Shown here one piece after another: positions 17,196 to 25,586 of a stretch of DNA of 64,000 bases. The stretch comes from CBDCBA01 sp965214125 (lineage in GTDB: Bacteria > Planctomycetota > Phycisphaerae > Tepidisphaerales > Tepidisphaeraceae). The notes beneath the pieces are model-generated. The model had not been told where the DNA came from and did not search any database. It saw nothing but the letters and a program-made list of their open reading frames with translations. The DNA is taken from the NCBI GenBank assembly GCA_965214125.1, contig CBDCBA010000004.1:73415-137414 (forward strand), written 5' to 3'. Numbering within the stretch: the first letter of the stretch is position 1; every line of letters starts with the position of its first letter. A program made the translations under genes and the position numbers.

Positions 17196-18116
17196 CTACA
17201 GAAGGCGGTCGAGGCACAAGGCGCCGAGCAGCGCGGGCAGGTAGGCGATGGACGTCAGGAACAGCCGCTTCGCCTCCGGCCGCCCGCCGCGGGCCATGCG
17301 GATCGAGACGACGAGGAACCACGTTCCCAGCACGACGGCGGCAATCGCGTAGAGCCAGCCGATGCTCGGCGAAACGATCGGCAGCAGGCTGAGCGGCAGG
17401 AGCAGGGCGGCGAAGAGGATCACCTGCCGGCCGGTGCGGAGTCGGCCATTGGGCTCTCCGGGGAGCATGCGCAGGCCGCCGAGGCGGTAGTCGTCGCGGT
17501 AGAGCGTGGCCAGGCCGAAGAAGTGGGGCATCTGCCAAGCGAAGAGAATCGCGAAGAGCCCCACGCCCAGCGGCCACATCGGCGCCCCGGCCGCCGCGAC
17601 GCCGATCGCCGGCGGAATCGCGCCCGGCACGGCGCCGACGAGCGTACACCAGGGCGTGCGCGACTTGAGCGGCGTGTAGATCGCGACGTAGATCACCAGC
17701 GTCGCCGCCGCCAACATCGCGGCGAGCGGGTTGGTCGTCCACCACAGCCAAAGCGTGCCGCCGACGCCCAGCACCGTGCCGAGGATCACGGCGAACGCGG
17801 GCGAAAGCGTGTGTGTCGGCAACGGCCGGGCGCGCGTGCGGGGCATCCGGGCGTCGACGTCGCGCTCGATCCACTGGTTGAGCACGCCGGCCCCCGCGGC
17901 CGTCAGGGCGGTGCCGAGCAGGCAGTTCAGGAACGTCGCGAAGTTGCCCGTCGTTCCAATCCAACCTGCGGCGGCGAAGAAGCCGACGGCCGTTGTGACG
18001 AGGACCAGCAGGTTCAGCCGCGGCTTGGTCAGCTCGTAAGCCGCCGCCCACCTCGACGCGCCCGCGGGGGCGTTGGCTGCGCCGATCAGATCGGAGGGGG
18101 AGGTGGCGGTGGTCAC
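17196..18116 (-). CDS. ctaB: Protoheme IX farnesyltransferase (heme O synthase)
   Basis: UbiA-type prenyltransferase that adds farnesyl to heme B for the oxidase. Motifs include 'YELTKPRLNLLVLVTTAVGF', the Asp-rich substrate site 'NQWIERDVDARMPRTRARPLP', 'IPPAIGVAAA' and 'AWQMPHFFGLATLYRDDYRLGG'. Nine or so hydrophobic helices are visible. GTG 18116 is taken as start because it lies 8 bases after the ctaA stop and gives a normal 306-residue protein. Confidence 0.95.
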   Translation of the reverse strand: MTTATSPSDLIGAANAPAGASRWAAAYELTKPRLNLLVLVTTAVGFFAAAGWIGTTGNFATFLNCLLGTALTAAGAGVLNQWIERDVDARMPRTRARPLPTHTLSPAFAVILGTVLGVGGTLWLWWTTNPLAAMLAAATLVIYVAIYTPLKSRTPWCTLVGAVPGAIPPAIGVAAAGAPMWPLGVGLFAILFAWQMPHFFGLATLYRDDYRLGGLRMLPGEPNGRLRTGRQVILFAALLLPLSLLPIVSPSIGWLYAIAAVVLGTWFLVVSIRMARGGRPEAKRLFLTSIAYLPALLGALCLDRLL

Positions 18117-18124
18117 TGGGTCGC

Positions 18125-19357
18125 TCAAGCGGGAACAACGGTAGCCGACGAAGTCGCGCGAACGACTTCGCTCACGCGCCGCCGCGCCGGCCGCGCCGCG
18201 TGTTGGCGGGCGACGCTGGCGAAGGTCAAGGCAACCGCGAGCAGGAGCAACGCGCCCGTCGCCACGTGCAGCGTCGCCAAATCGGCGGGCTTGGCGTACC
18301 AGACGGTCAGGATTCCCAGCGCCACCTGCACGCCGATCAGCCCGAGCAGGATCAACACGCGCCCCTTCGCCACCCGCCAGAGCCGCCAGGCGACAAAGAG
18401 GGCGGCAACGGTCACGACGGCCGCGCCGATGCGGTGGGCGACGTGCAGCCACACCTGCGCCATCGACACCGGCGGCAGGCGATAGTCCCACGCCCGCACG
18501 GCGTTGGCCGCTTGCAGCGAACCGGGGTCCGTCGGCGGAAGCGCCTTGCCGTAGTGCAGCGGAAAGTCCGGCACCGCCAGCCCGGCGTCGCTGTGCCGCA
18601 TCACCGCCGCGATGCCGAGCTGCGCGAAGCAGACGACCAGCAGCAACGCGACCGGCCACGTCACGCCGGGCAACGGAACGCGAACGGCAGCGCTCCACCA
18701 CCGGCTCGTCGCGACGCAAACGAAGCCGCCAAGGCAAAGCGTGACCTGAGCGAACACGCCGTGGATCATCGCCAACTCCGTGCTGACCAGCACGACGCGC
18801 AGCCCGCCGAGGACGCCTTGCACGATCACGCATAAGAGCAACGTGGCGGTGAGCGTGCGGACCCAGCCGCGGGGGTCGGGTCGGCGAAACAGCGCCGCAG
18901 CGATGGCGGTGATGCCAAGCCCGCCGAAGAGGCCGATCAGGTGCGAGAGGCGTTGCTCCCCCTCGGGCGTCATCGTCACCAACCCCGCCAAGGCGTATCC
19001 GCCCGCGGCGATGGCGAGGCAGCCGAGTCCGCCCAACTCCAGCGGCCGTCGCGCCCACGTGCCGCCGAATCCGAAGCTCGCGAAGCACGTCAGCAGCGCC
19101 AGGAATCCGACGACCGTCCCCAAGAGTCGGTGCAAATGCTCGTAAAACACACCCCCCGCGTGCTGGCCAACCCACTGGCCCCACGGGACGGCCCACATGT
19201 TGTAGCCAAAGGTGTTGGGCCAGTCCGGCACGCTCATGCCCGCCCCCTTGCTCGTGACGAGCCCGCCCATCCAGATCAGCGGAAACATCGCGACCGTCGT
19301 CGCCAGCGCGAGCCAGAAGACCGTGCGGCTGGGAGGATGGGACAGCGGTTCGCTCAC
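18125..19357 (-). CDS. ctaA: Heme A synthase (COX15/CtaA)
   Basis: Oxidises the C8 methyl of heme O to formyl, giving heme A. The protein has eight predicted helices. Paired histidine segments appear as 'YEHLHRLLGT', 'MIHGVFAQ', 'WLHVAHRIGA' and 'ATLHVATGALL', the two-domain repeat of COX15. 'GGLVTSKGAGMSVPDWPNTFG' is the family N-terminal signature. Its ATG overlaps the coxA stop (ATGA). The last codons overlap a solitary REP-like palindrome (18140-18171). Confidence 0.95.
   Translation of the reverse strand: MSEPLSHPPSRTVFWLALATTVAMFPLIWMGGLVTSKGAGMSVPDWPNTFGYNMWAVPWGQWVGQHAGGVFYEHLHRLLGTVVGFLALLTCFASFGFGGTWARRPLELGGLGCLAIAAGGYALAGLVTMTPEGEQRLSHLIGLFGGLGITAIAAALFRRPDPRGWVRTLTATLLLCVIVQGVLGGLRVVLVSTELAMIHGVFAQVTLCLGGFVCVATSRWWSAAVRVPLPGVTWPVALLLVVCFAQLGIAAVMRHSDAGLAVPDFPLHYGKALPPTDPGSLQAANAVRAWDYRLPPVSMAQVWLHVAHRIGAAVVTVAALFVAWRLWRVAKGRVLILLGLIGVQVALGILTVWYAKPADLATLHVATGALLLLAVALTFASVARQHAARPARRRVSEVVRATSSATVVPA
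18140..18171. repeat. Solitary REP-like palindrome in the ctaA 3' end
   Basis: GGTAGC followed within three bases by CGAAGTCG and, six bases on, CGACTTCG. The head and palindrome match the layout of the paired elements elsewhere, but no inverted partner is nearby. It lies within the last codons of ctaA. Confidence 0.4.
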
Positions 19358-21159
19358 GGCTGAAAGAGTTTACCGACCGCCGATTTGACGGGTTCGCGGC
19401 GACGACGTTGCCTTCGCGACAAACGGCCGCAGAGGGCGACCCCGACATTCGCCACGAGCAGCAGTTGCGCCAGCCCGAGGCCGATGGCGCTGATGGTCAT
19501 CAACTGCTGCCAGACGGCGTAGTCGGCGAAGCGCGGAATGCTCGATGGGTCGGCGTAGCGGCGGGGCATGCCGATTGCCCCGAGGAGGTGCATCGCGCCG
19601 AACGTGCCGACGAAGCAGAGGTACGTCGTCGCCACATGCGCTTTCGCCAGTGTGACGTTCCAGCGCAACCCGAGGAAGCGCGGGCCGAGGTCGTAGAGGC
19701 CGATCAGCAGGCCGAAGATTGCCCCGCCAAAGAGGGTGAAGTGCAGGTGGGCGACGACGAAGTAGGTGTCGTGCAGGTGGACGTTGATCGCCGGCGCCGC
19801 CAGCACCAGGCCGCTAAGCCCGCCGACGACGAACAGCGACACGAAGGCGACCGCCGCCCACGTCGAAGCCGTCGGCTTGAGCGTGCGGCGGGCGAGCAGG
19901 CGGATCCAGATCACCACGAGCGTGGCCGACGGCGCGGCGATCAGAATGCTCGCGGCGCTAAAGACCAAGGCCGACTTCGGGTCGAGGCCGCTCTGGAACA
20001 TGTGGTGCGCCCAGACGCCGAAGCCGAGCGTGGCAACGGTCACGATGCACGCGGCGGCAAGGCGATGGCCGGGGGCGAGGCGATAATCGAGGCGGTGCGT
20101 CCTGGCCAGGGCATCCGTCGCCAGGCCGTAGGCGGGCAGGATCATCAGGTAGACCAGCGGGTGGCCGTAGAACCAGAACAAATGTTGGTACAGCAGCGGC
20201 TGCCCGCTTTGATCGGCAAGAAAGAAGGCTGTCAGCCTGTGGGCGTCGAGCAGGTTGGCGAGCATCGCCACCACGATCACCGGCCCCGCCAGCAGCCCGA
20301 CCGCCGCGGCGGCGCCCCAGCCCCAGACGGCGCTTGCGACCCGGCCGGGTCTCGACCGCAGCGCGATTGAAGTCAGCAGCGACACCGCGACGGCGCATCC
20401 GCTGGTCGCCCACAGTGCCACCGCGCAGAACCACGCCGTTTGCCCGTCGAACGCGACGCGCTGCATCGCGAGGGTCCAACTCAATCCGAACGCAATCGCA
20501 AACCCGATCGTCAACAATCGTCGCGGTAGCTGCGTGTCCGTGACACGCACTCCCTTCCGACTGCGTGTCACGGACACGCAGCTACCGGGATTTCGAGAGA
20601 GGGTGACGCGCGCTGCGACGATCGCGACGACGAGGTTCGCGTAGAGCGCCAGCGCTGACCACGACGACTGTCGACGGTCCCAACCCGCACCCGTTTCGAC
20701 TCGGAGCCACGACGCCGCGTCTGGCGCGAACGGCACCCAGCGTGCGCCGACTTCGTACTGGCTCGCGAGCGGCGCGTAGCCGGTCCACCCGCTCGACGCC
20801 CAGCCGACGAGCAAAATCGCCAACGCCAACAGGTGCAACGCAAGCCCGAGCTTTGCCGCCCGCTCAAGGCGAACGCGACGTTCGCCCAGCAGTCGCGGCA
20901 CGCACGTCAGGCCCAGCCCCCACGCGATCGCCGGCACGACGACACCCCAGATCATCAGCGTGCCGTGGAGCGTGAAACTCTTCGCGTACGTCGTTGCCGG
21001 CATCGCGCCGTCGGGCCAGTCGTGCATGCCCCCGAAGACCGGCACGCGCTCGCCCGGCCACGCGAGCGACCAGCGCATCGCCAGCGCGAGTAGCCCCGCG
21101 AACACTGCGATTCCGGCCGAAATCCACAGGAACGCCGGGCCAATGCGTGATGGCCTCAC
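19354..21159 (-). CDS. ctaD: Cytochrome c oxidase subunit I
   Basis: Catalytic heme-copper subunit. The low-spin heme ligand is in 'KSFTLHGTLMIW' (His 65). CuB ligands are in 'FYGHPLVYLMILP' (His near 333) and 'WAHHMFQSG' (near 384-385). Both axial histidines of the last heme helix are in 'HDTYFVVAHLHFTLFGG' (about 463-480). The D-channel Glu of A1-type enzymes (GHPEV) is absent: the motif is YGHPLV, with Tyr at the place used by A2-type oxidases (YSHPxV). A 64-base REPIN-like repeat is embedded in the frame and encodes about residues 191-212. GTG start overlaps the coxB stop. Length 601. Confidence 0.95.
   Translation of the reverse strand: MRPSRIGPAFLWISAGIAVFAGLLALAMRWSLAWPGERVPVFGGMHDWPDGAMPATTYAKSFTLHGTLMIWGVVVPAIAWGLGLTCVPRLLGERRVRLERAAKLGLALHLLALAILLVGWASSGWTGYAPLASQYEVGARWVPFAPDAASWLRVETGAGWDRRQSSWSALALYANLVVAIVAARVTLSRNPGSCVSVTRSRKGVRVTDTQLPRRLLTIGFAIAFGLSWTLAMQRVAFDGQTAWFCAVALWATSGCAVAVSLLTSIALRSRPGRVASAVWGWGAAAAVGLLAGPVIVVAMLANLLDAHRLTAFFLADQSGQPLLYQHLFWFYGHPLVYLMILPAYGLATDALARTHRLDYRLAPGHRLAAACIVTVATLGFGVWAHHMFQSGLDPKSALVFSAASILIAAPSATLVVIWIRLLARRTLKPTASTWAAVAFVSLFVVGGLSGLVLAAPAINVHLHDTYFVVAHLHFTLFGGAIFGLLIGLYDLGPRFLGLRWNVTLAKAHVATTYLCFVGTFGAMHLLGAIGMPRRYADPSSIPRFADYAVWQQLMTISAIGLGLAQLLLVANVGVALCGRLSRRQRRRREPVKSAVGKLFQP
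20524..20587. repeat. REPIN-like inverted repeat inside ctaD
   Basis: Perfect 26-bp arms (20524-20549 and 20562-20587) with a 12-base loop. Each arm is CGGTAGC plus the palindrome TGCGTGTC-CG-TGACACGCA. It lies within the oxidase subunit I coding sequence and is translated in frame into a loop between membrane helices. Confidence 0.92.
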
Positions 21160-21974
21160 TGTCCGTCCCCCGGTGTCACGATGAGCGTGCCGACCATCGT
21201 GGAGTGCCCCCAGCCGCAGAACTCGGCGCACAGCAGGTCGTACCGGCCCGGCACCGTGGGGGTGAACCGCACCTTGCCCGTCAGGCCCGGCACGGCGTCC
21301 ATCTTCACGCGCAGCGCGGGGACGAAGAAGTCGTGGATCACGTCCTTGCTGCCCAGCCACACCTCGACCGGCCGGTTCGCCTCGACGACAATCTCGCGGC
21401 CGAGGGCGCCCCGCCAGTCGTCGTCGACGCCGGCGTGGTCGGCGAAGTCTTTGCCGAGCGGGTTGAGCGTATCGACGTACGCCGCGACGGCCGCGGCGCG
21501 GTCGGCCTCGGGCAGCGCAAGCGGGCCGGCGACGCCGCGAAAGGTGACGGGGCCGCTTGCATCCGACGGCCAGAACTCGTCGGCTTCTAGGGGAAAAACG
21601 AGGTACGTTCCCGGCGTGCCGTCCGGCCCGGCGCCGACGACGCTCCACGCGAAGCGTTCGCCGATCACGTAGACGCGCTGCACGTCGACCGCCGCGGCGT
21701 CGGCGTTGCGGTCAGCCTTGAGCTGCTCCCACGTCCGGTCGCTCGCGACGAACAGGCCGACCAATCCCACGAGCGCCACAAGCGACCACGCGAACGTCGG
21801 CCAGCGCCGTCCGCTCGATCTCGGGCGCAGCCAGGCGACCAGCAGCGCCAAGTGAACCACCAGCAACGCCACGACCGCCACGATGCCGAACGCGACCCAC
21901 AGCCCGTCGATCGCCCCGCCGCGCAGCGACGCGTCGGCCGGCAGCAGGGCGAGCGTTGGCAAAACGTGAGGCAC
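21156..21974 (-). CDS. coxB: Cytochrome c oxidase subunit II
   Basis: Carries the CuA centre that receives electrons from cytochrome c. Two N-terminal helices (about 23-48 and 60-80) precede the cupredoxin domain. CuA ligands are His 214 in 'SKDVIHDFFVPAL' and the 'CAEFCGWGHSTM' motif (Cys 249, Cys 253, His 257, Met 260). A hydrophilic insertion (ADHAGVDDDWRGALG) precedes the first His. There is no C-terminal cytochrome c domain. It is first in the oxidase operon; no subunit III gene is adjacent. Confidence 0.95.
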   Translation of the reverse strand: MPHVLPTLALLPADASLRGGAIDGLWVAFGIVAVVALLVVHLALLVAWLRPRSSGRRWPTFAWSLVALVGLVGLFVASDRTWEQLKADRNADAAAVDVQRVYVIGERFAWSVVGAGPDGTPGTYLVFPLEADEFWPSDASGPVTFRGVAGPLALPEADRAAAVAAYVDTLNPLGKDFADHAGVDDDWRGALGREIVVEANRPVEVWLGSKDVIHDFFVPALRVKMDAVPGLTGKVRFTPTVPGRYDLLCAEFCGWGHSTMVGTLIVTPGDGQ

Positions 21975-22136
21975 CGCCTTGTTCTACGTCGACCGACGCC
22001 TGCACGTGCGGGGTTGCGGCATCGGGTCGCGGGCCGGCATTCCGTTCCGATAACCGTGGCGGACAGGCGGCGCCCTTCCGGCGCACGGTCGGCGACGCCG
22101 ATCCATGACTAGCCCCGGCTCTTCGGGCTCATCACC
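21975..22136. promoter_or_regulatory. Divergent intergenic region coxB / TPR lipoprotein
   Basis: This 162-base gap separates two divergent genes and must hold the promoters for the oxidase operon (minus) and the TPR gene (plus). No convincing consensus promoter or operator is visible. Confidence 0.4.
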
Positions 22137-22889
22137 ATGACCATGACCCTCCGCACCGCCAGCCTGCTCCTCGCCCTCGTTATCGCGCTGGTGGCGGGCT
22201 GCCAGTCTAAGGACGACAGTTACGCCGGCCTCGGGCTCGGCGGGTCACGCGAGGGTGGCGACATCTTCCAGCAGGAGCCCAACGTCACGGCCGACACCTA
22301 CTTCGCGGCCGGGCAGTTCCACGAAACCAGCACCAGCAGCACCGCCGGTCGTGGCCAGCCACGCGGGGCGGTCGAGGCCCAGCGGCAGGCGCGGCTCCAG
22401 CGCGGCAAGGCCGTCGAGCAGTACGAGAAGGCGATTACCCTCGACCCGCAGCACGCGCCCTCGCTCTTCCGCCTGGCGGTGATCCACACGGAGGAGGGGG
22501 AGTTCGACGAGGCGATTGCCCTGTGGGAGCGGTACGTCCACGCCACCGACGGCGCGGCCGCCGCTTGGGTGAACCTCGCCATCTGCCAGGAGGCCGGCGA
22601 CGAGCCCAAGGACGCCGAGGCGAGCTACCGCCACGCGATCAGCGTCGACCCGGCGCACGAGACGGCGCGGGTGAACCTCGGCATGCTGCTGGCCCGCGAC
22701 GGCCGCTTGCAGGAGGCGGCGTCGCAGCTCGCGAACGTGCTCGAGCCGGCCGGGGTCCACTGGCACCTCGCCCACGCGCTGGCCCGGCGCGGCGACCAAA
22801 CCGCCGCCGACCGCCACTTCCGCGCCGCCGCCAGCCTCGACGCGCGCTACCAGCGCGCCGAGCCCACGCCGCAGGCGTCAGTCCGCTGA
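22137..22889 (+). CDS. TPR-repeat lipoprotein
   Basis: Lipoprotein with signal peptide and lipobox 'ALVAGC' (Cys near residue 22), then about four tetratricopeptide repeats from residue 85 onward ('AVEQYEKAITLDPQHAPSLF', 'AWVNLAICQEAGDEPKDAEA', 'ARVNLGMLLARDGRLQEAAS'). TPR lipoproteins scaffold protein complexes at the periplasmic face. No partner can be named. Its stop overlaps the convergent propeller gene by 12 bases. Confidence 0.85.
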   Translation: MTMTLRTASLLLALVIALVAGCQSKDDSYAGLGLGGSREGGDIFQQEPNVTADTYFAAGQFHETSTSSTAGRGQPRGAVEAQRQARLQRGKAVEQYEKAITLDPQHAPSLFRLAVIHTEEGEFDEAIALWERYVHATDGAAAAWVNLAICQEAGDEPKDAEASYRHAISVDPAHETARVNLGMLLARDGRLQEAASQLANVLEPAGVHWHLAHALARRGDQTAADRHFRAAASLDARYQRAEPTPQASVR

Positions 22890-25586
22890 GCCGGCCACCA
22901 GCGTTTCGATGTCAAAGACGAACACGTCGCCGCCGCGACGCGGGGCGAAGAGCCGCCGGCCGATGACGCGCGGCGTGCCGAACGTGTTGTCGCGATAGGC
23001 GTCGTCGTTCGGGTGGGCGTCGGGATCGACGTTCAACGTGAATCGCCACGCGGGCCGGTGCGGATCATCGGCCACAAACACGAGTTCCGCGCCCGCGAAG
23101 AAGAACCCGCCGCCGTTGCCGTCCTCAAGTCGCAGCAGCCGCCCGAACGGGCCGTCGAACAGCGGGCCGACATCGACGTCGACGGCACGCTCGACCTGGT
23201 ACGACGAGAGCGGCCCGTCTTCCGCGTCGCCGCGGAGCGTCAAAAGGCGGGCGTTCTGACCGGCGCCGACGACGGCGGCAAGGCGCGACTGATCGAGGTT
23301 CGCCGCGAGGTGCGTGACCGGCGCGTCCGTCGCGACCAGCGGCGGGGCGATTGGGCGAGACTGCGCGTCGAGCCGGTAAATCCCGCCGGGCCCGTAGCCG
23401 AGCGGGCGACCGGGCAGCGGTTCGAGCGTCCAGCCCTGCCCATCGACATCGCGGTTGCGGCGGAGGTTCTCGTCGGTCGGCCGCAACGCCTCGGGAGACG
23501 GCGATCGCGGCGGGTGCTCGGTCACGTCCATCGATCGCAGATCGAGCACGAGCGATCCGCCGCCGGCGAGCGGCCGGACCATCGACTGCCCGACCCGCGT
23601 GGGCGGCGCGTCGCTGCGCCGGCGGGCGGTCCAGCGCTCGTCGCGGAAGCCGCTTGGTCGCGCGATCCGGTTGGCGTTCCACAGCAGCGGGTCGTTCGGG
23701 TGCAGCGTCGGCCAGCCGGCGTGATTGGGCGACCCGTCCGGCGGGCCGGCCCAGGGGCGCGGGATGACCGAGAACGTCGCGATCACGCCGGGCTTCCCCC
23801 GGCTTCGCCAAAGCTCGCGGCCGTCGAGCCAGAGCGAGTCGGGCCCGTACGGCATCTCGCGCGTGCCGATCACGCGCAGGGCGAACGGGTCAATTTCGAG
23901 AAGTTCCGGCGCGTCCTTCGTCGCGACCAGCAGCACCGCCCCCATCGGCGCCGTGGGCGCGGCGATCGGCCCCGTCGGCAGCCGCCACGCGAGGCCGTGG
24001 GTGCGCGCCAGCGTCGCGTCGTGCTCGCGGCCGGCGAGCCGCATCGCCACCACGCGCGGGGCGACAGAATCCGTCGCGTCGGCCAGCAATTTCCAGGCGG
24101 CCGGGTCGGTCGGCGTCAGCCCGGCCACGCGCTGCGCCGCCTCGACCGCTTCGCCAGTCCGGTCCAACGCAATGAGCGAGCGGGCACGCATCGACCAGAG
24201 GATCGCCTCGGCGGGCGTCTCACCGACTTGGCTTGCAATGCCCGGCACCCGTTGCAGCACCGCCCCGAGCGGCTGGGCCTCGACGGCGTCCATCGACACC
24301 GTTACCAGCCGCCCGTTCGCAACGCCCGCGGGGGCAAGGAAGCGCGTCGTGCGGTTGCGAAGCCTTTCGTCGGGATGCACACCGAATCGTGCGCTGCCGA
24401 GGCGTAGGCCATCGTCGGGATTGAGGAGGACGACAGTGCCGTCATCGCACAAAGCCGCCACGGCGGGGCCGATGGCCGGCAGGGTGACGAGCCCCAACGA
24501 CGTCCAGCCACGCGGCGTGCCGACGCTGCCGTCGGCGTCGGGTCCAGGCGTGAACGCGTCGCCGTCGAGGGGGCAGGTCCAGACCGGCGCGCCGCTGGCA
24601 CCATCGAGCCGGCGGACGAACGCCCGCTCGCCCGGCTCGCCGCCGACGACCAGCACGTCGCCGCCGTGCGGGTTGTCGGAGTCGTCCGTGGGGGTGGTGG
24701 GCAGCCAGACGGGCAGCGTCCAAAGCACGCCCGGCACGTCGTGCTGCCAGAGTTGCTCGTGCATGTTCTGCCCGATCAGCTCCCGCGAGAGCGAGACGCC
24801 TGTGCCGACGCCAAGCGGCTGGCCGTCGTAGCGAACCTGCACATTCAGCCGCGCCCGGCCCTTTGGCGGAACGAGCGCCGGGTGGTGCACGTAATCCTGC
24901 CGCGTGCCCGCGTCGAGGTCGAGCTGCCAGCCGCGGGTGATGTCATTGCCCGCGGCGGCGTCGACCGGCGACCACATGCGCCGGCCGCCGACGACCAGGC
25001 CGCGCACGTCCCAGCGATCGTCGCGCCGATTGCGCCGGAGCTTCGGTGCCGGGGGCAGCGGGCGTTCCTCGGCCACTGCGCCGGTGGTCGCGTCGAAGCG
25101 TTGCACGACGTCGAGGTCGAACACATTCCACGCCCACAGCGAGTCGTCGAGTGGGTCGATCGCGCAGCGCGTGCGACTTGCGGCGAGGCGGGTCCAAAGG
25201 GGCCGGCCGGTGGCGAGATCGATCGCGGTGATCGCGTCGCCACCGGTTGTGTCGGCGTCGCCGCCGATGGGCAGCGGGTCGAGCGGCGGCACGTTCAGGC
25301 GGCGCGGGTCGGCCTGCCACGGGAACTCCACGCTCCGGCTGCGCACGTAGGCGATACGCTCGCCGATCAGGGCGCTGTCGGTGAAGTAGCCCAGCGGCTC
25401 GCCGAGCGGCAGGCGATAGCCGGCGCCGGACAGGCCGGTTGGCAGGTCGCCCAGCAACGCGGCGGCAGCATCGATGACCGCCTCGTGATACCGCCGCTCG
25501 GCCGCCTCGCGTAAGCCTTCGACCGGCCCGGCCGTCGCGATCGCGGCGAACGCCATCGCGATTATTCCCGCGAAAACTCGCCTCAC
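22878..25586 (-). CDS. Exported PQQ-like beta-propeller protein
   Basis: A 902-residue secreted protein with a signal peptide (VFAGIIAMAFAAIATAG). Repeated propeller-blade phrases include 'ITAIDLATGRPLWTRLA', 'DVVQRFDATTGAV', 'DGASGAPVWTCPLDG' and 'DDGTVVLLNPDDGLRLGSA', typical of PQQ-like/quinoprotein repeats. No cofactor site or enzyme motif is seen. GTG 25586 overlaps the stop of the upstream coiled-coil gene (GTGA), so the two are probably co-translated and may act as a cell-envelope pair. Confidence 0.75.
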   Translation of the reverse strand: MRRVFAGIIAMAFAAIATAGPVEGLREAAERRYHEAVIDAAAALLGDLPTGLSGAGYRLPLGEPLGYFTDSALIGERIAYVRSRSVEFPWQADPRRLNVPPLDPLPIGGDADTTGGDAITAIDLATGRPLWTRLAASRTRCAIDPLDDSLWAWNVFDLDVVQRFDATTGAVAEERPLPPAPKLRRNRRDDRWDVRGLVVGGRRMWSPVDAAAGNDITRGWQLDLDAGTRQDYVHHPALVPPKGRARLNVQVRYDGQPLGVGTGVSLSRELIGQNMHEQLWQHDVPGVLWTLPVWLPTTPTDDSDNPHGGDVLVVGGEPGERAFVRRLDGASGAPVWTCPLDGDAFTPGPDADGSVGTPRGWTSLGLVTLPAIGPAVAALCDDGTVVLLNPDDGLRLGSARFGVHPDERLRNRTTRFLAPAGVANGRLVTVSMDAVEAQPLGAVLQRVPGIASQVGETPAEAILWSMRARSLIALDRTGEAVEAAQRVAGLTPTDPAAWKLLADATDSVAPRVVAMRLAGREHDATLARTHGLAWRLPTGPIAAPTAPMGAVLLVATKDAPELLEIDPFALRVIGTREMPYGPDSLWLDGRELWRSRGKPGVIATFSVIPRPWAGPPDGSPNHAGWPTLHPNDPLLWNANRIARPSGFRDERWTARRRSDAPPTRVGQSMVRPLAGGGSLVLDLRSMDVTEHPPRSPSPEALRPTDENLRRNRDVDGQGWTLEPLPGRPLGYGPGGIYRLDAQSRPIAPPLVATDAPVTHLAANLDQSRLAAVVGAGQNARLLTLRGDAEDGPLSSYQVERAVDVDVGPLFDGPFGRLLRLEDGNGGGFFFAGAELVFVADDPHRPAWRFTLNVDPDAHPNDDAYRDNTFGTPRVIGRRLFAPRRGGDVFVFDIETLVAGSAD

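Noticed and set aside
17185..18138. Upstream extension of the cupredoxin lipoprotein frame
   Set aside because: It overlaps ctaB in another frame and is Arg-rich nonsense; the lipoprotein signal at 17184 is decisive.
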